Source: Deltaproteobacteria bacterium (lineage in GTDB: Bacteria; Desulfobacterota; UBA8473). From it: a DNA stretch of 6,853 nt. Position 1 is the stretch's first letter. Each line of letters starts with the position of its first letter. Both the position numbers and the translations under genes were made by a program. Location of the stretch: assembly GCA_030621455.1 (NCBI GenBank), contig JAUXHQ010000107.1, positions 1-6,853 of the forward strand, given 5' to 3'. Below, piece after piece: positions 1-6,774 of the stretch. The notes beneath the pieces are model-generated. The model did not search any database and was not told the origin of the DNA. It was given only the letters and a program-made list of their open reading frames with translations.

Positions 1-7
1 GATCTGA

Positions 8-56
8 AAACGCAAAACCGCAGGAATAGTCGAACTATTTTGAGGATTTTGTGTTT
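8..56. repeat. Long imperfect inverted repeat (stem-loop) in a probable extragenic repeat element
   Basis: The outer arms AAACGCAAAA (8-17) and TTTTGTGTTT (47-56) pair over 10 positions with one G-U. The middle pairs partly: CC with GG and CAG with TTG, with small bulges. The core AATAGT-CGA-ACTATT (25-39) is a perfect 6-bp stem with a 3-base loop. The stem is too long and too ordered to be chance, and there is no T-run after it, so it is not an ordinary intrinsic terminator. The following bases to about 130 look like the tail of the same element. My impression is that similar sequences recur between genes in Desulfobacterota genomes, but this is unverified memory. The hairpin is seen directly; the repeat identity is inference. 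Confidence 0.5.
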
Positions 57-405
57 GAACGATCGGGCAAAGATGGCCTGAAGATGAGATGCACAAATGG
101 GGAAGTTATTTCGCCCCCGTCCCTTATTTGACTAGCCCTTTATTTTTGGGTAATGGTTCTACTTTGCGGAGAATGTCATCAACTGGGAACTGATTCTCAT
201 GCCAAATTGTCGTTCTTCTTAACTGGCAGCAAGAAGCCGGCAGCCAGCAAGGATGTAACTTCTTGAAAAGGGTTTGGATATGAACAGTACTGTGCGCTAT
301 CATTTATCACCCCTGAGTTATTGACGGGTTACACATGGATCAAGAAACATATTGTGAATTAATACGTTAGCCATGATTAGAATTGCCGTTGATGATTCTT
401 TCGGC

Positions 406-434
406 TTGACTACAAAAGAAAAGTGAGGTACTGT
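406..434 (+). promoter_or_regulatory. Weak candidate sigma-70 promoter for lysS
   Basis: TTGACT (406-411) matches five of six bases of the -35 consensus. Exactly 17 bases later TACTGT (429-434) matches only three of six of the -10 consensus. The position, about 40 bases before the lysS start, is sensible. The poor -10 box makes this a candidate only. No operator, riboswitch or T-box structure is visible next to it. Confidence 0.25.
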
Positions 435-476
435 CCATAACTTCGATTATTCGCATTAGGATGTGAAAGGAAGAAG

Positions 477-1958
477 ATGAGAGAACATGATCCGCTGGTG
501 ACACAGAGAATAGAAAAGATGGAGGACCTAAGGAGGAATGGGATAAATCCTTTCGCAAACGACTTCAAGGTAACCCACAGTACACATGACATCCTGAGAG
601 AATTCCAAGACAAGGGAAATGAGGAATTGGACAAGATAAAAGAGAGGTTTTCTCTTGCCGGTAGGATTATTTCTGTTCGGGATTTCGGAAAGAGTGTTTT
701 CCTCCATATACGGGACAGAAAGGGTAAGATTCAGATATATATACGTAAAGACTTGATTGGGGAAGACAATTTCAAGGTTTTCAAAAAGTTCGATATAGGT
801 GACTTCATTGGCATTGTGGGGAGGCCCTTCCAAACCAGGACCCAAGAGCTAACCATAATGGTAGAATCGGTGAAGCTGTTGACCAAGTCATTGAGGCCAC
901 TTCCGGAGAAATGGCACGGATTGGTAGACGTTGAGACAAGATACAGGCAGAGATACCTCGATTTGATTGTCAACCCTGAGATAAGGGAGATATTTTACAG
1001 ACGGACTCGGATCATACAACTTATCAGGGAGTTTCTGAACGAGAGAGACTTTTTGGAAGTTGAGACTCCGATGATGCAATCAATACCCGGGGGAGCCACC
1101 GCCCGCCCGTTCAAGACTTATCACAACACGCTGGATATGGATCTCTATTTGAGGATTGCCCCTGAATTGTACCTGAAACGATTGATGGTCGGTGGACTGG
1201 AAAGGGTCTATGAGATCAACCGGAATTTTCGAAATGAAGGGATATCGACTCGGCACAACCCGGAGTTTACCATGTTGGAGTTCTACCAATCGTACGCCAC
1301 TTACCAGGATTTAATGGACCTTACGGAAGAGATGCTGGCCAACATCGCAGAAAACCTCTTTGACAACTTGAGATTTGAGTACCAGGATGTTGAACTTGAC
1401 TTCACACCGCCCTGGAGACGTATCACCCTAAAAGAGGCCATAATGGAATACGGGGAAGTGGGGGAGGATGTCTTGGGGGACAAGGAAAAGCTGATAGAAT
1501 ATGGACAAAAGACCGGGCTTCAATTGGACAGGGATATGAGCTTAGGACATCTTCTGGGCCATGTCTTTGAAGAGGTTGCAGAGCCCAATCTCATACAGCC
1601 TACCTTTGTTACGAATTACCCGACGGACGTTTCTCCCCTGTCACGCAGAAACGAGGAGAATCCCGAGGAAGTTGATCGGTTCGAACTCTTTATCTCCGGT
1701 AGAGAAATCGCAAACGCCTTCTCAGAGCTGAATGATCCCATAGACCAGAAGAAGCGGTTTTTGGCGGAGATCGGACGGGAAGGGGAAACCGTTGAAGTGT
1801 CCGGTCTTCTAGATAATGATTATATCAAAGCCCTGGAGTACGGGATGCCGCCTGCAGCCGGTGAGGGCATAGGGATCGATAGGCTGGTGATGCTTTTTGC
1901 CAATGTTGCTTCCATCCGAGAAGTCATCTTGTTCCCGCAACTCAAGACCAGGGAATAA
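477..1958 (+). CDS. lysS: Lysine--tRNA ligase, class II (LysRS)
   Basis: This cytoplasmic enzyme uses ATP to charge tRNA-Lys with lysine. The 493 residues are close to the roughly 500 usual for bacterial class II LysRS. A helical N-terminus is followed by an OB-fold anticodon-binding domain (about 56-135) and the class II catalytic domain (about 155-490). RYRQRYLDLI (155-164) leads into the motif 1 region. Motif 2 is at about 245-268, with FRNEG holding the ATP-binding arginine R252 and the family hallmark RHNPEFT next to it. Motif 3 is GIGIDRLVM, with R469. The C-terminal EYGMPPAAGEG is a normal variant of the family's YGMPP segment. All key residues are present, so it should be active. The ATG at 477 fits because GAAAGGAAG lies just before it and the protein begins like other family members. 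It is the first gene of the run; the next gene starts 80 bases after its stop. Confidence 0.97.
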   Translation: MREHDPLVTQRIEKMEDLRRNGINPFANDFKVTHSTHDILREFQDKGNEELDKIKERFSLAGRIISVRDFGKSVFLHIRDRKGKIQIYIRKDLIGEDNFKVFKKFDIGDFIGIVGRPFQTRTQELTIMVESVKLLTKSLRPLPEKWHGLVDVETRYRQRYLDLIVNPEIREIFYRRTRIIQLIREFLNERDFLEVETPMMQSIPGGATARPFKTYHNTLDMDLYLRIAPELYLKRLMVGGLERVYEINRNFRNEGISTRHNPEFTMLEFYQSYATYQDLMDLTEEMLANIAENLFDNLRFEYQDVELDFTPPWRRITLKEAIMEYGEVGEDVLGDKEKLIEYGQKTGLQLDRDMSLGHLLGHVFEEVAEPNLIQPTFVTNYPTDVSPLSRRNEENPEEVDRFELFISGREIANAFSELNDPIDQKKRFLAEIGREGETVEVSGLLDNDYIKALEYGMPPAAGEGIGIDRLVMLFANVASIREVILFPQLKTRE

Positions 1959-1967
1959 TCGGCCGTT

Positions 1968-2021
1968 GGGATCGGTCTCGACCCTAAGAGTCTGTCATGG
2001 AATAGGTATTGTATGACAGAC
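1968..2021 (+). promoter_or_regulatory. Two consecutive stem-loops between lysS and the Lol permease gene
   Basis: Hairpin 1 is GGG-a-TCG (1968-1974), loop GTCT, CGACCC (1979-1984): six pairs with one bulged A. Hairpin 2 is GTCTGTCAT (1990-1998) and its perfect 9-bp complement ATGACAGAC (2013-2021), with a 14-base loop. Neither is followed by a T-run, so a standard intrinsic terminator is unlikely. The second stem ends only five bases before the GTGGAG ribosome binding site of the next gene. It could tune translation, block exonuclease decay or be an RNase processing site separating lysS from the lol genes. The structure is seen; the role is inferred. Confidence 0.55.
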
Positions 2022-2026
2022 CCAAA

Positions 2027-2032
2027 GTGGAG
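2027..2032 (+). promoter_or_regulatory. Ribosome binding site that sets the Lol permease start at 2039
   Basis: GTGGAG lies with six bases between it and the ATG at 2039. A longer reading from the TTG at 2009 would add ten residues, but that start lies inside the loop of the preceding hairpin, lacks a good ribosome binding site, and adds charged residues not seen at the start of this family. Confidence 0.7.
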
Positions 2033-2038
2033 AAGCGT

Positions 2039-3292
2039 ATGTCCTATGAGCTGTTCATTGGACTGAGATATTTGAAGGCCAAAAGGAAACAGACTTTCAT
2101 ATCTATTATCACCCTTATATCTATTGGAGGGGTTTCCATAGGGGTAATGGCCCTTATTGTGGTGATAGGGGTTATGACCGGGTTTAAAGAGGATCTCAGA
2201 GACAAAATCCTGGGATACTATTCTCATATAGTGGTACTGAAACAGGGAGGCGTGGATAATTACACTGAGACGGTAGGAAAGATTGAGAAAGTGGGCGGGG
2301 TGATGGCCGCAACCCCGTTCATATATAGCCAGGCAATGTTGAGCACAAGGTCCGGTTCTTTGGGGGTCGTCTTGAGGGGCATTGATCCTGAGACTATCGG
2401 GAAGGTAATAAACATAGGGTCCAATATAAAAGAGGGAAGTCTGCTGAACCTGAACGAGCCTACGGACAAGATTGGAGGTGGCGATCAACCTGGTCGCAAA
2501 TATACCGGGATCGTTATTGGAAAGGAATTGTCTAAAAATCTGGGGGTTTTCTATAATGATACAGTGAATATTATCTCTCCCATGGGTGTTATGACCCCCA
2601 TGGGTATGGTGCCGAGAATTAAAAGGTTCAGGGTTGTCGGTATCTTTGAGTCCGGGATGTATGAATATGACTCTTCCTTTGTATATGTCTCACTGAATAG
2701 CGCACAGAAGTTCCTCAATATGTCTGATATTGTCACGGGTATAGAAGTTAAGATTGATGACATTTATAGAGCGAAAGAAGTCGGCTATAGAATAGTGAAG
2801 GATTTAGGCTACCAATACTGGGCAAGAGATTGGATGGAGATGAACAAGAATCTCTTTGCAGCGTTGAAGCTTGAGAAGATAGCCATGTTTGTGATCTTGA
2901 TCCTGATAATCCTGGTGGCAGCCTTTAACATAGTCAGCACACTTATTATGGTTGTTATGGAGAAGAACAAGGACATCGCTATACTCAAGTCTATGGGGGC
3001 AACTGCCGGAAGCATAATGAAGATATTCATTATTGAGGGGTTGACCATCGGGGTAGTGGGTACCTTGCTGGGCGCTGTTGGAGGCTATGCCATAAGTTTC
3101 TTCCTAAGCAGATCCAATTTGATAAAGCTGCCGAGTGATGTATATTATATGTCTACTTTTCCTGTTAGGATAGATAGTACGGATTCGATACTGATAGTGA
3201 TTTCTGCTATTGGGATAAGTTTCCTCGCTACCCTGTATCCGTCATGGCAAGCCTCCAGGCTGGCGCCTGCGGTGGGGCTGAGATACGAATAA
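2039..3292 (+). CDS. lolC: Lipoprotein-releasing ABC transporter permease, LolC/E family (LolF-like)
   Basis: This inner-membrane permease partners with LolD to extract outer-membrane lipoproteins and pass them to periplasmic LolA. From the ATG at 2039 it has 417 residues, normal for the family. It opens with the family-typical YELFIGLRYLKAKRKQTFIS, then membrane segment 1 (about 24-46), a large periplasmic domain (about 47-272) and three more membrane segments (about 278-302, 327-352 and 380-400) in an FtsX-type domain. The end, YPSWQASRLAPAVGLRYE, is characteristic, as is KDIAILKSMGA (311-321), which contacts the ATPase. TPMGMVP (186-192) resembles the TPMGRIP segment of the E. coli LolC loop called the Hook, which binds LolA (family knowledge from memory). 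Only one permease gene is present, so it may act as a LolF-type homodimer unless a second lies elsewhere; that is inference. The symbol lolC is used for the family; lolF or lolE remain possible. Confidence 0.93.
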   Translation: MSYELFIGLRYLKAKRKQTFISIITLISIGGVSIGVMALIVVIGVMTGFKEDLRDKILGYYSHIVVLKQGGVDNYTETVGKIEKVGGVMAATPFIYSQAMLSTRSGSLGVVLRGIDPETIGKVINIGSNIKEGSLLNLNEPTDKIGGGDQPGRKYTGIVIGKELSKNLGVFYNDTVNIISPMGVMTPMGMVPRIKRFRVVGIFESGMYEYDSSFVYVSLNSAQKFLNMSDIVTGIEVKIDDIYRAKEVGYRIVKDLGYQYWARDWMEMNKNLFAALKLEKIAMFVILILIILVAAFNIVSTLIMVVMEKNKDIAILKSMGATAGSIMKIFIIEGLTIGVVGTLLGAVGGYAISFFLSRSNLIKLPSDVYYMSTFPVRIDSTDSILIVISAIGISFLATLYPSWQASRLAPAVGLRYE

Positions 3293-3295
3293 TAG

Positions 3296-3994
3296 ATGAA
3301 CTCCTCAATTATCAGAGCAAGGAATATCTGCAAGGTCTTTGAGTCCCACAATAAGAGAATAGAGGTTTTGGAAGGCATAGATCTGGACATCAAGAAGGGC
3401 GAGATGTTGTCTATTGTCGGGGCTTCGGGGGTAGGAAAGAGTACGTTGCTTCATATACTCGGGGCAATAGAGCAGCCTACATCAGGCAGTGTATTTTATG
3501 GGACTGAAGATATCTATGCGATGGAGGACAGGAAACTTGCCGACTTTAGGAATAGGAGGATCGGTTTTGTATTTCAATTTCATCATCTTCTCCCTGAATT
3601 TAACGCATTGGAAAATACAATGATGCCGGCCTTGATACGTGGGACTAAGAAGAAAGAGGCCGGAAGAGAAGCGAAGAAACTACTTCATATAGTCGGACTG
3701 CAGGACAGACTCACTCATAAGCCTGGTGAATTGTCCGGGGGGGAGCAGCAGCGAGTAGCCATTGCTCGGGCTTTGATGCTGAAACCTGACGTAATACTTG
3801 CCGATGAACCCACAGGGAATCTGGATATGAAGACAGGGATTGCAATAGAAGAGTTTTTGGTAAATTTGAATAGGGAATTGAACATGACGCTTATTGTAGT
3901 TACACATAATAACCAACTGGCGGAAAAGATTCCTCGGAGAGTGAGTCTGGTGGACGGGAAGATAGTTTCAGATGTAGTAACCAATAACCAATAA
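3296..3994 (+). CDS. lolD: Lipoprotein-releasing ABC transporter ATP-binding protein LolD
   Basis: This cytoplasmic ATPase powers the Lol permease encoded just upstream. The 232 residues match the usual length. All ABC motifs are intact: Walker A GASGVGKST (42-50, K48), Q-loop FVFQFHHLLPEF (Q94), signature LSGGEQQR (146-153), Walker B VILADEP (166-172, catalytic E171) and H-loop VVTH (H204). The FQFHHLLPEF stretch is typical of LolD and separates it from general MacB-like ATPases. Walker A has V46 where many homologues have serine, a conservative change that should not affect activity. The gene starts three bases after the permease stop, so the two are almost certainly co-transcribed and probably translationally coupled. 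No strong Shine-Dalgarno is seen before the ATG. The final residues TNNQ are encoded by a tandem heptamer repeat. MacB- or FtsE-type identity is less likely given the neighbour and the motif. Confidence 0.95.
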   Translation: MNSSIIRARNICKVFESHNKRIEVLEGIDLDIKKGEMLSIVGASGVGKSTLLHILGAIEQPTSGSVFYGTEDIYAMEDRKLADFRNRRIGFVFQFHHLLPEFNALENTMMPALIRGTKKKEAGREAKKLLHIVGLQDRLTHKPGELSGGEQQRVAIARALMLKPDVILADEPTGNLDMKTGIAIEEFLVNLNRELNMTLIVVTHNNQLAEKIPRRVSLVDGKIVSDVVTNNQ

Positions 3995-4002
3995 CAAATA
4001 AC
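3979..4002 (+). repeat. Tandem AACCAAT heptamer repeat across the lolD stop codon
   Basis: Three heptamers in a row, AACCAAT, AACCAAT and AACAAAT, are followed by a partial AAC. They span the last codons and stop (3992-3994) of lolD. A unit of seven does not keep frame, so gain or loss of a unit would alter only the last few residues of LolD. Such a repeat could arise by slippage. Confidence 0.7.
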
Positions 4003-4020
4003 ACTGCTCTAAGTTTGAAC

Positions 4021-4028
4021 AGGGGAAG
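4021..4028 (+). promoter_or_regulatory. Ribosome binding site for bamA
   Basis: AGGGGAAG is the only purine-rich Shine-Dalgarno match before bamA. It ends 11 bases before the ATG at 4040, slightly farther than usual. No better start lies closer, and translation from 4040 gives a complete signal peptide. Confidence 0.6.
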
Positions 4029-4039
4029 AATAAATCTAA

Positions 4040-4099
4040 ATGCTCAAAACGGTATTGGTTTGTCTGTTGTGTTGCTTGATTTGGCGGGTGGCTTATGGA
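4040..4099 (+). other. Signal peptide of BamA
   Basis: Residues 1-20 have one lysine at position 3, a hydrophobic core VLVCLLCCLIW and a likely signal peptidase I site AYG before QES. There are two adjacent cysteines, but the bases around them do not form a lipobox (no small residues before the cysteine), so a lipoprotein is not predicted. Confidence 0.8.
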
Positions 4100-6724
4100 C
4101 AAGAGAGTATCAGAGTATTCATCTATCCTTTTGAGGTTAACAGCGAGGAGAACCTCGATTATTTGAAAGGGGAGGTATGGGATTCCCTTGCCTCTCGTAT
4201 CGATGAAGGGGGGAAACTTTTCGTAATCGAAAAGGATCTGGTTGAATCTGAGATAGAGAGGATACCGGAAGATGAGATAGATGAGGCGTTTGTGGCTGGG
4301 CTCGGTGCCAAGTTAGGGGCGGACTTTGCAATTTGGGGCAGTCTCACAAAGATAGGAGAGAAAGTCAGCGTCGATGGCGTGGTATTGGAGGTCAGGGACG
4401 ATGGATTGCCCATCAGGATATATGTTGACGGCAAAGGTCTCTATGATTTGACTCGTATAATTGACGAGTTTTCAAGACGCATTAATCTGGTGTTGTTGGG
4501 AGGAGACTTAATAGTTAAGATATCTATTCGTGGAAACGACAGGATTGAAGAAGATGCGATTAGACCTCAGATAAAGAGCAAAGAAGGGGATGTGCTTTCT
4601 CGGGATGTTGCGGGTGAGGACCTGAAACGCATTTACCGAATGGGCTATTTTGAGGATGTGAAGGTCATCAGGGAAGATGGACCTGGAGGTAAGGAGATAA
4701 CCTTTGTTGTCAGTGAAAAGCCTTTCATCAAGAGGATCGAAATCGATGGCAATGATTATATCCGAAAGGAGGATATTGAAGAGGCTGTTGACATTAAACT
4801 CAGCACAACCCTGAACTTCAACGACATCGAAAGGAATGTAAAGAATATTATCAGATTATACAGGGATAAAGGGTATTGGATGGCAGAAGTTGATTACAGA
4901 GTATATTACTTGAAAACAAATGAAGCAATAGTGGCTTTCCAAATCAAGGAACATGGGAAGACGAAGATAAAGGAGATTGAGTTTGTCGGCAACAAGGCAT
5001 ATGGGGATGAAGAACTGCTGGATATCATGGAGACAAAGGAAAAAGGTTTCTTTTCCTGGCTAACCGATTCGGGGGTTTTGAGAGAGGAGGTCTTAGACCA
5101 AGACACCGACAGGATAAGATCCTTTTATAACAGCAATGGTTATGCTCAGGTCAAGATTGGTAAGCCTCAAATAAACCTGGAGAAGACAGGGATATATGTT
5201 ACTATATCGGTTGGTGAGGGGGAACAGTTTAAGATTGGGAAGGTAGACGTTCAGGGAGACTTGCTGGACGATAAGAAGGTCCTATTGGAGGGGGCGAGTA
5301 CAACCCCGGGCAAGATATTCGACCCCAGGTTACTCAGGGAAGATATGGCCCGTCTGACGGATATATATGCCCGGGTTGGGTACGCCTTTGTGGATGTGAC
5401 TCCGTTAACCGCTATAAATAAAGAAAATCAGGTGGTTCACGTGACCTTTGATATAAAGAAGGGCGAAGAAGTATACTTTGAGAGGATAACCATAGCCGGA
5501 AATACCAGGACGCGTGACAAGGTTATCCGTCGGGAACTGAAAGTTGTGGAAGGGGCACGTTATGACAAAGTAAAACTTGGCAGGAGCTACGAAAAGGTCA
5601 GGAGACTGGGATACTTTGAAGAGGTCAATTTCAATACAATAAAAGGAAGCGGAGATGACAAGCTGAATCTGGATGTTAGGGTTAAGGAAAGGTCGACAGG
5701 ATCGGTAAGTGCAGGAATTGGGTATAGCTCGGTTGACGATGTTGTTGCGATGTTTAATATAAGCGAGAGCAACTTATTCGGGAGAGGACAGAACCTCTCC
5801 CTGGCTGCTAATATAGGCGGGAGAACCACTAATTACAACTTGGGGTTTACCGAACCGTGGTTGTTTGACACGCCCATATCGGCTGGTTTCGACATATATG
5901 ACGTTGAGAGAGAATACACAGACTACGATCAGAAGGCTCAAGGCGGTTCTATAAGGTTGGGATTCCCTGTAACCGAGGATTACACGAGGCTGTTTGTGCG
6001 TTACAGACATGAAAAGGTAAAAATTTCTGAAGTTTGGAATCCTTTCGCTATAATAAAAGAAGAGGAAGGGACAAGTACCACTCGTGGCATCAGAGTTAGC
6101 CTGGTGAGGGATTCAAGGAATGATCGGATGTTCCCGACAAAAGGGTCTAGAAATAGTATATCAGTCGAATATGCCGGCGGTCCTTTGGGTGGCACAAATT
6201 ACTTCACAAAATACACGGCTAATACAACATGGTATTTCCCTGTGATATGGGATACTGTCTTTATGTGTCGTGGGGTGGTCGGACTTGTCCATGGAAATAA
6301 GGGGAGGGATGTACCGCTTTTTGAGCGGTTCTTTTTAGGGGGGATCAACTCTTTAAGAGGTTTTGAGGCCTATACTGTTGGTCCTAAAGATCCGAACCCG
6401 TATATTGATGATGTCATCGGCGGGACTCAGCAACTTTTATTCAATATAGAGTATATCTTCCCGTTGATTAAAGAAGCCGGGGTTAGAGGTGTGGTCTTCT
6501 TTGACGCAGGAAATGCGTTCAACAAGAAGGGGGATTACCCTTATGTTCCTCCCTACGGTGATCTTCCACGGTTTAAAACCCCTCGCTTGAGAACCGATGT
6601 GGGGGGAGGTATTCGGTGGAATTCCCCTATGGGGCCCCTCAGGCTCGAATGGGGATATAATCTGGATCCTGAACCGGATGAGAAGCAGAGCAACTGGGAG
6701 TTCACTATAGGGATGACATTTTAG
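4040..6724 (+). CDS. bamA: Outer membrane protein assembly factor BamA with an extra N-terminal domain
   Basis: BamA (Omp85 family) is the core outer-membrane protein that folds and inserts beta-barrel proteins. This 894-residue protein is longer than E. coli BamA (about 810). A signal peptide (1-20, probable cut after AYG) is followed by an extra domain (about 22-152) resembling the CsgG/FlgO/TolB-N fold, with YPFEV near the start and GAKLGADFAIWGSL at 89-102. Five POTRA domains follow, at about 156-227, 228-306, 307-395, 396-476 and 477-552. Each begins with a strand such as KRIEIDGN or ERITIAGN; several carry the typical GYF or GY motif. The beta-barrel runs from about 553 to 894 and includes SLRGF (771-775), the conserved VRGF-type motif of loop 6, and ends in EFTIGMTF with the terminal phenylalanine expected of the barrel signal. 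The position between lolD and probable skp supports BamA over TamA or another Omp85 protein. Nothing suggests truncation or frameshift. Confidence 0.96.
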   Translation: MLKTVLVCLLCCLIWRVAYGQESIRVFIYPFEVNSEENLDYLKGEVWDSLASRIDEGGKLFVIEKDLVESEIERIPEDEIDEAFVAGLGAKLGADFAIWGSLTKIGEKVSVDGVVLEVRDDGLPIRIYVDGKGLYDLTRIIDEFSRRINLVLLGGDLIVKISIRGNDRIEEDAIRPQIKSKEGDVLSRDVAGEDLKRIYRMGYFEDVKVIREDGPGGKEITFVVSEKPFIKRIEIDGNDYIRKEDIEEAVDIKLSTTLNFNDIERNVKNIIRLYRDKGYWMAEVDYRVYYLKTNEAIVAFQIKEHGKTKIKEIEFVGNKAYGDEELLDIMETKEKGFFSWLTDSGVLREEVLDQDTDRIRSFYNSNGYAQVKIGKPQINLEKTGIYVTISVGEGEQFKIGKVDVQGDLLDDKKVLLEGASTTPGKIFDPRLLREDMARLTDIYARVGYAFVDVTPLTAINKENQVVHVTFDIKKGEEVYFERITIAGNTRTRDKVIRRELKVVEGARYDKVKLGRSYEKVRRLGYFEEVNFNTIKGSGDDKLNLDVRVKERSTGSVSAGIGYSSVDDVVAMFNISESNLFGRGQNLSLAANIGGRTTNYNLGFTEPWLFDTPISAGFDIYDVEREYTDYDQKAQGGSIRLGFPVTEDYTRLFVRYRHEKVKISEVWNPFAIIKEEEGTSTTRGIRVSLVRDSRNDRMFPTKGSRNSISVEYAGGPLGGTNYFTKYTANTTWYFPVIWDTVFMCRGVVGLVHGNKGRDVPLFERFFLGGINSLRGFEAYTVGPKDPNPYIDDVIGGTQQLLFNIEYIFPLIKEAGVRGVVFFDAGNAFNKKGDYPYVPPYGDLPRFKTPRLRTDVGGGIRWNSPMGPLRLEWGYNLDPEPDEKQSNWEFTIGMTF

Positions 6725-6760
6725 GTATGGTATGAAGCGTGTCTTAAGTTTATTGCATTT

Positions 6761-6768
6761 GGAGGGGG
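6761..6768 (+). promoter_or_regulatory. Strong ribosome binding site for the downstream secreted protein
   Basis: GGAGGGGG lies with six bases between it and the ATG at 6775. It is the best Shine-Dalgarno match in the window and fixes this start against the earlier in-window ATG at 6732, which opens a frame that stops after 37 codons. Confidence 0.8.
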
Positions 6769-6774
6769 TTGAAG

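Larger units (their letters stand above)
1..476. other. Gene-free region upstream of lysS
   Basis: No supportable coding region was found on either strand. The plus frames are broken by stops within tens of codons; for example, the ATG at 275 opens only 14 codons. The longer minus-strand frames run backwards out of lysS and are its shadows. The left part (about 1-135) holds a long hairpin and a repeat-like tail. The middle (about 135-400) shows no tRNA, no T-box (I looked for the GGGTGGAACCGCG-type anti-terminator motif) and no clear terminator. The right end carries a weak promoter candidate and the lysS ribosome binding site. The region may mark the left border of the lysS-lol-bamA transcription unit, but that is inference. 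Confidence 0.6.

Noticed and set aside
215..236. Small inverted repeat CTTCTT / AAGAAG around a 10-base loop
   Set aside because: The stem is only six A/T-rich pairs with a wide loop and no T-run, which is expected by chance in this much sequence.
1..476. T-box or lysine riboswitch controlling lysS
   Set aside because: No T-box anti-terminator motif, no specifier-loop layout and no terminator with a T-run were found; the lysine riboswitch core could not be recognised either.
367..845. Minus-strand open frames running out of the lysS 5' part into the upstream region
   Set aside because: They are mostly antisense to the conserved N-terminal part of lysS and have no homology I recognise.
1968..2021. 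Intrinsic terminator after lysS
   Set aside because: Hairpins are present but neither is followed by a run of T, and the next gene starts at once, so transcription most likely continues.
2009..2038. Alternative TTG start that would lengthen the Lol permease by ten residues
   Set aside because: It falls in the loop of a perfect hairpin, lacks a ribosome binding site at proper spacing, and the ATG at 2039 has one and gives the family-typical N-terminus.
1820..2488. A 222-codon open frame on the minus strand across the lysS end and the Lol permease start
   Set aside because: It lies fully opposite two well-conserved genes and their gap, its translation shows no recognisable domain, and it has no credible start signal. 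It is a shadow of the plus-strand codon pattern.
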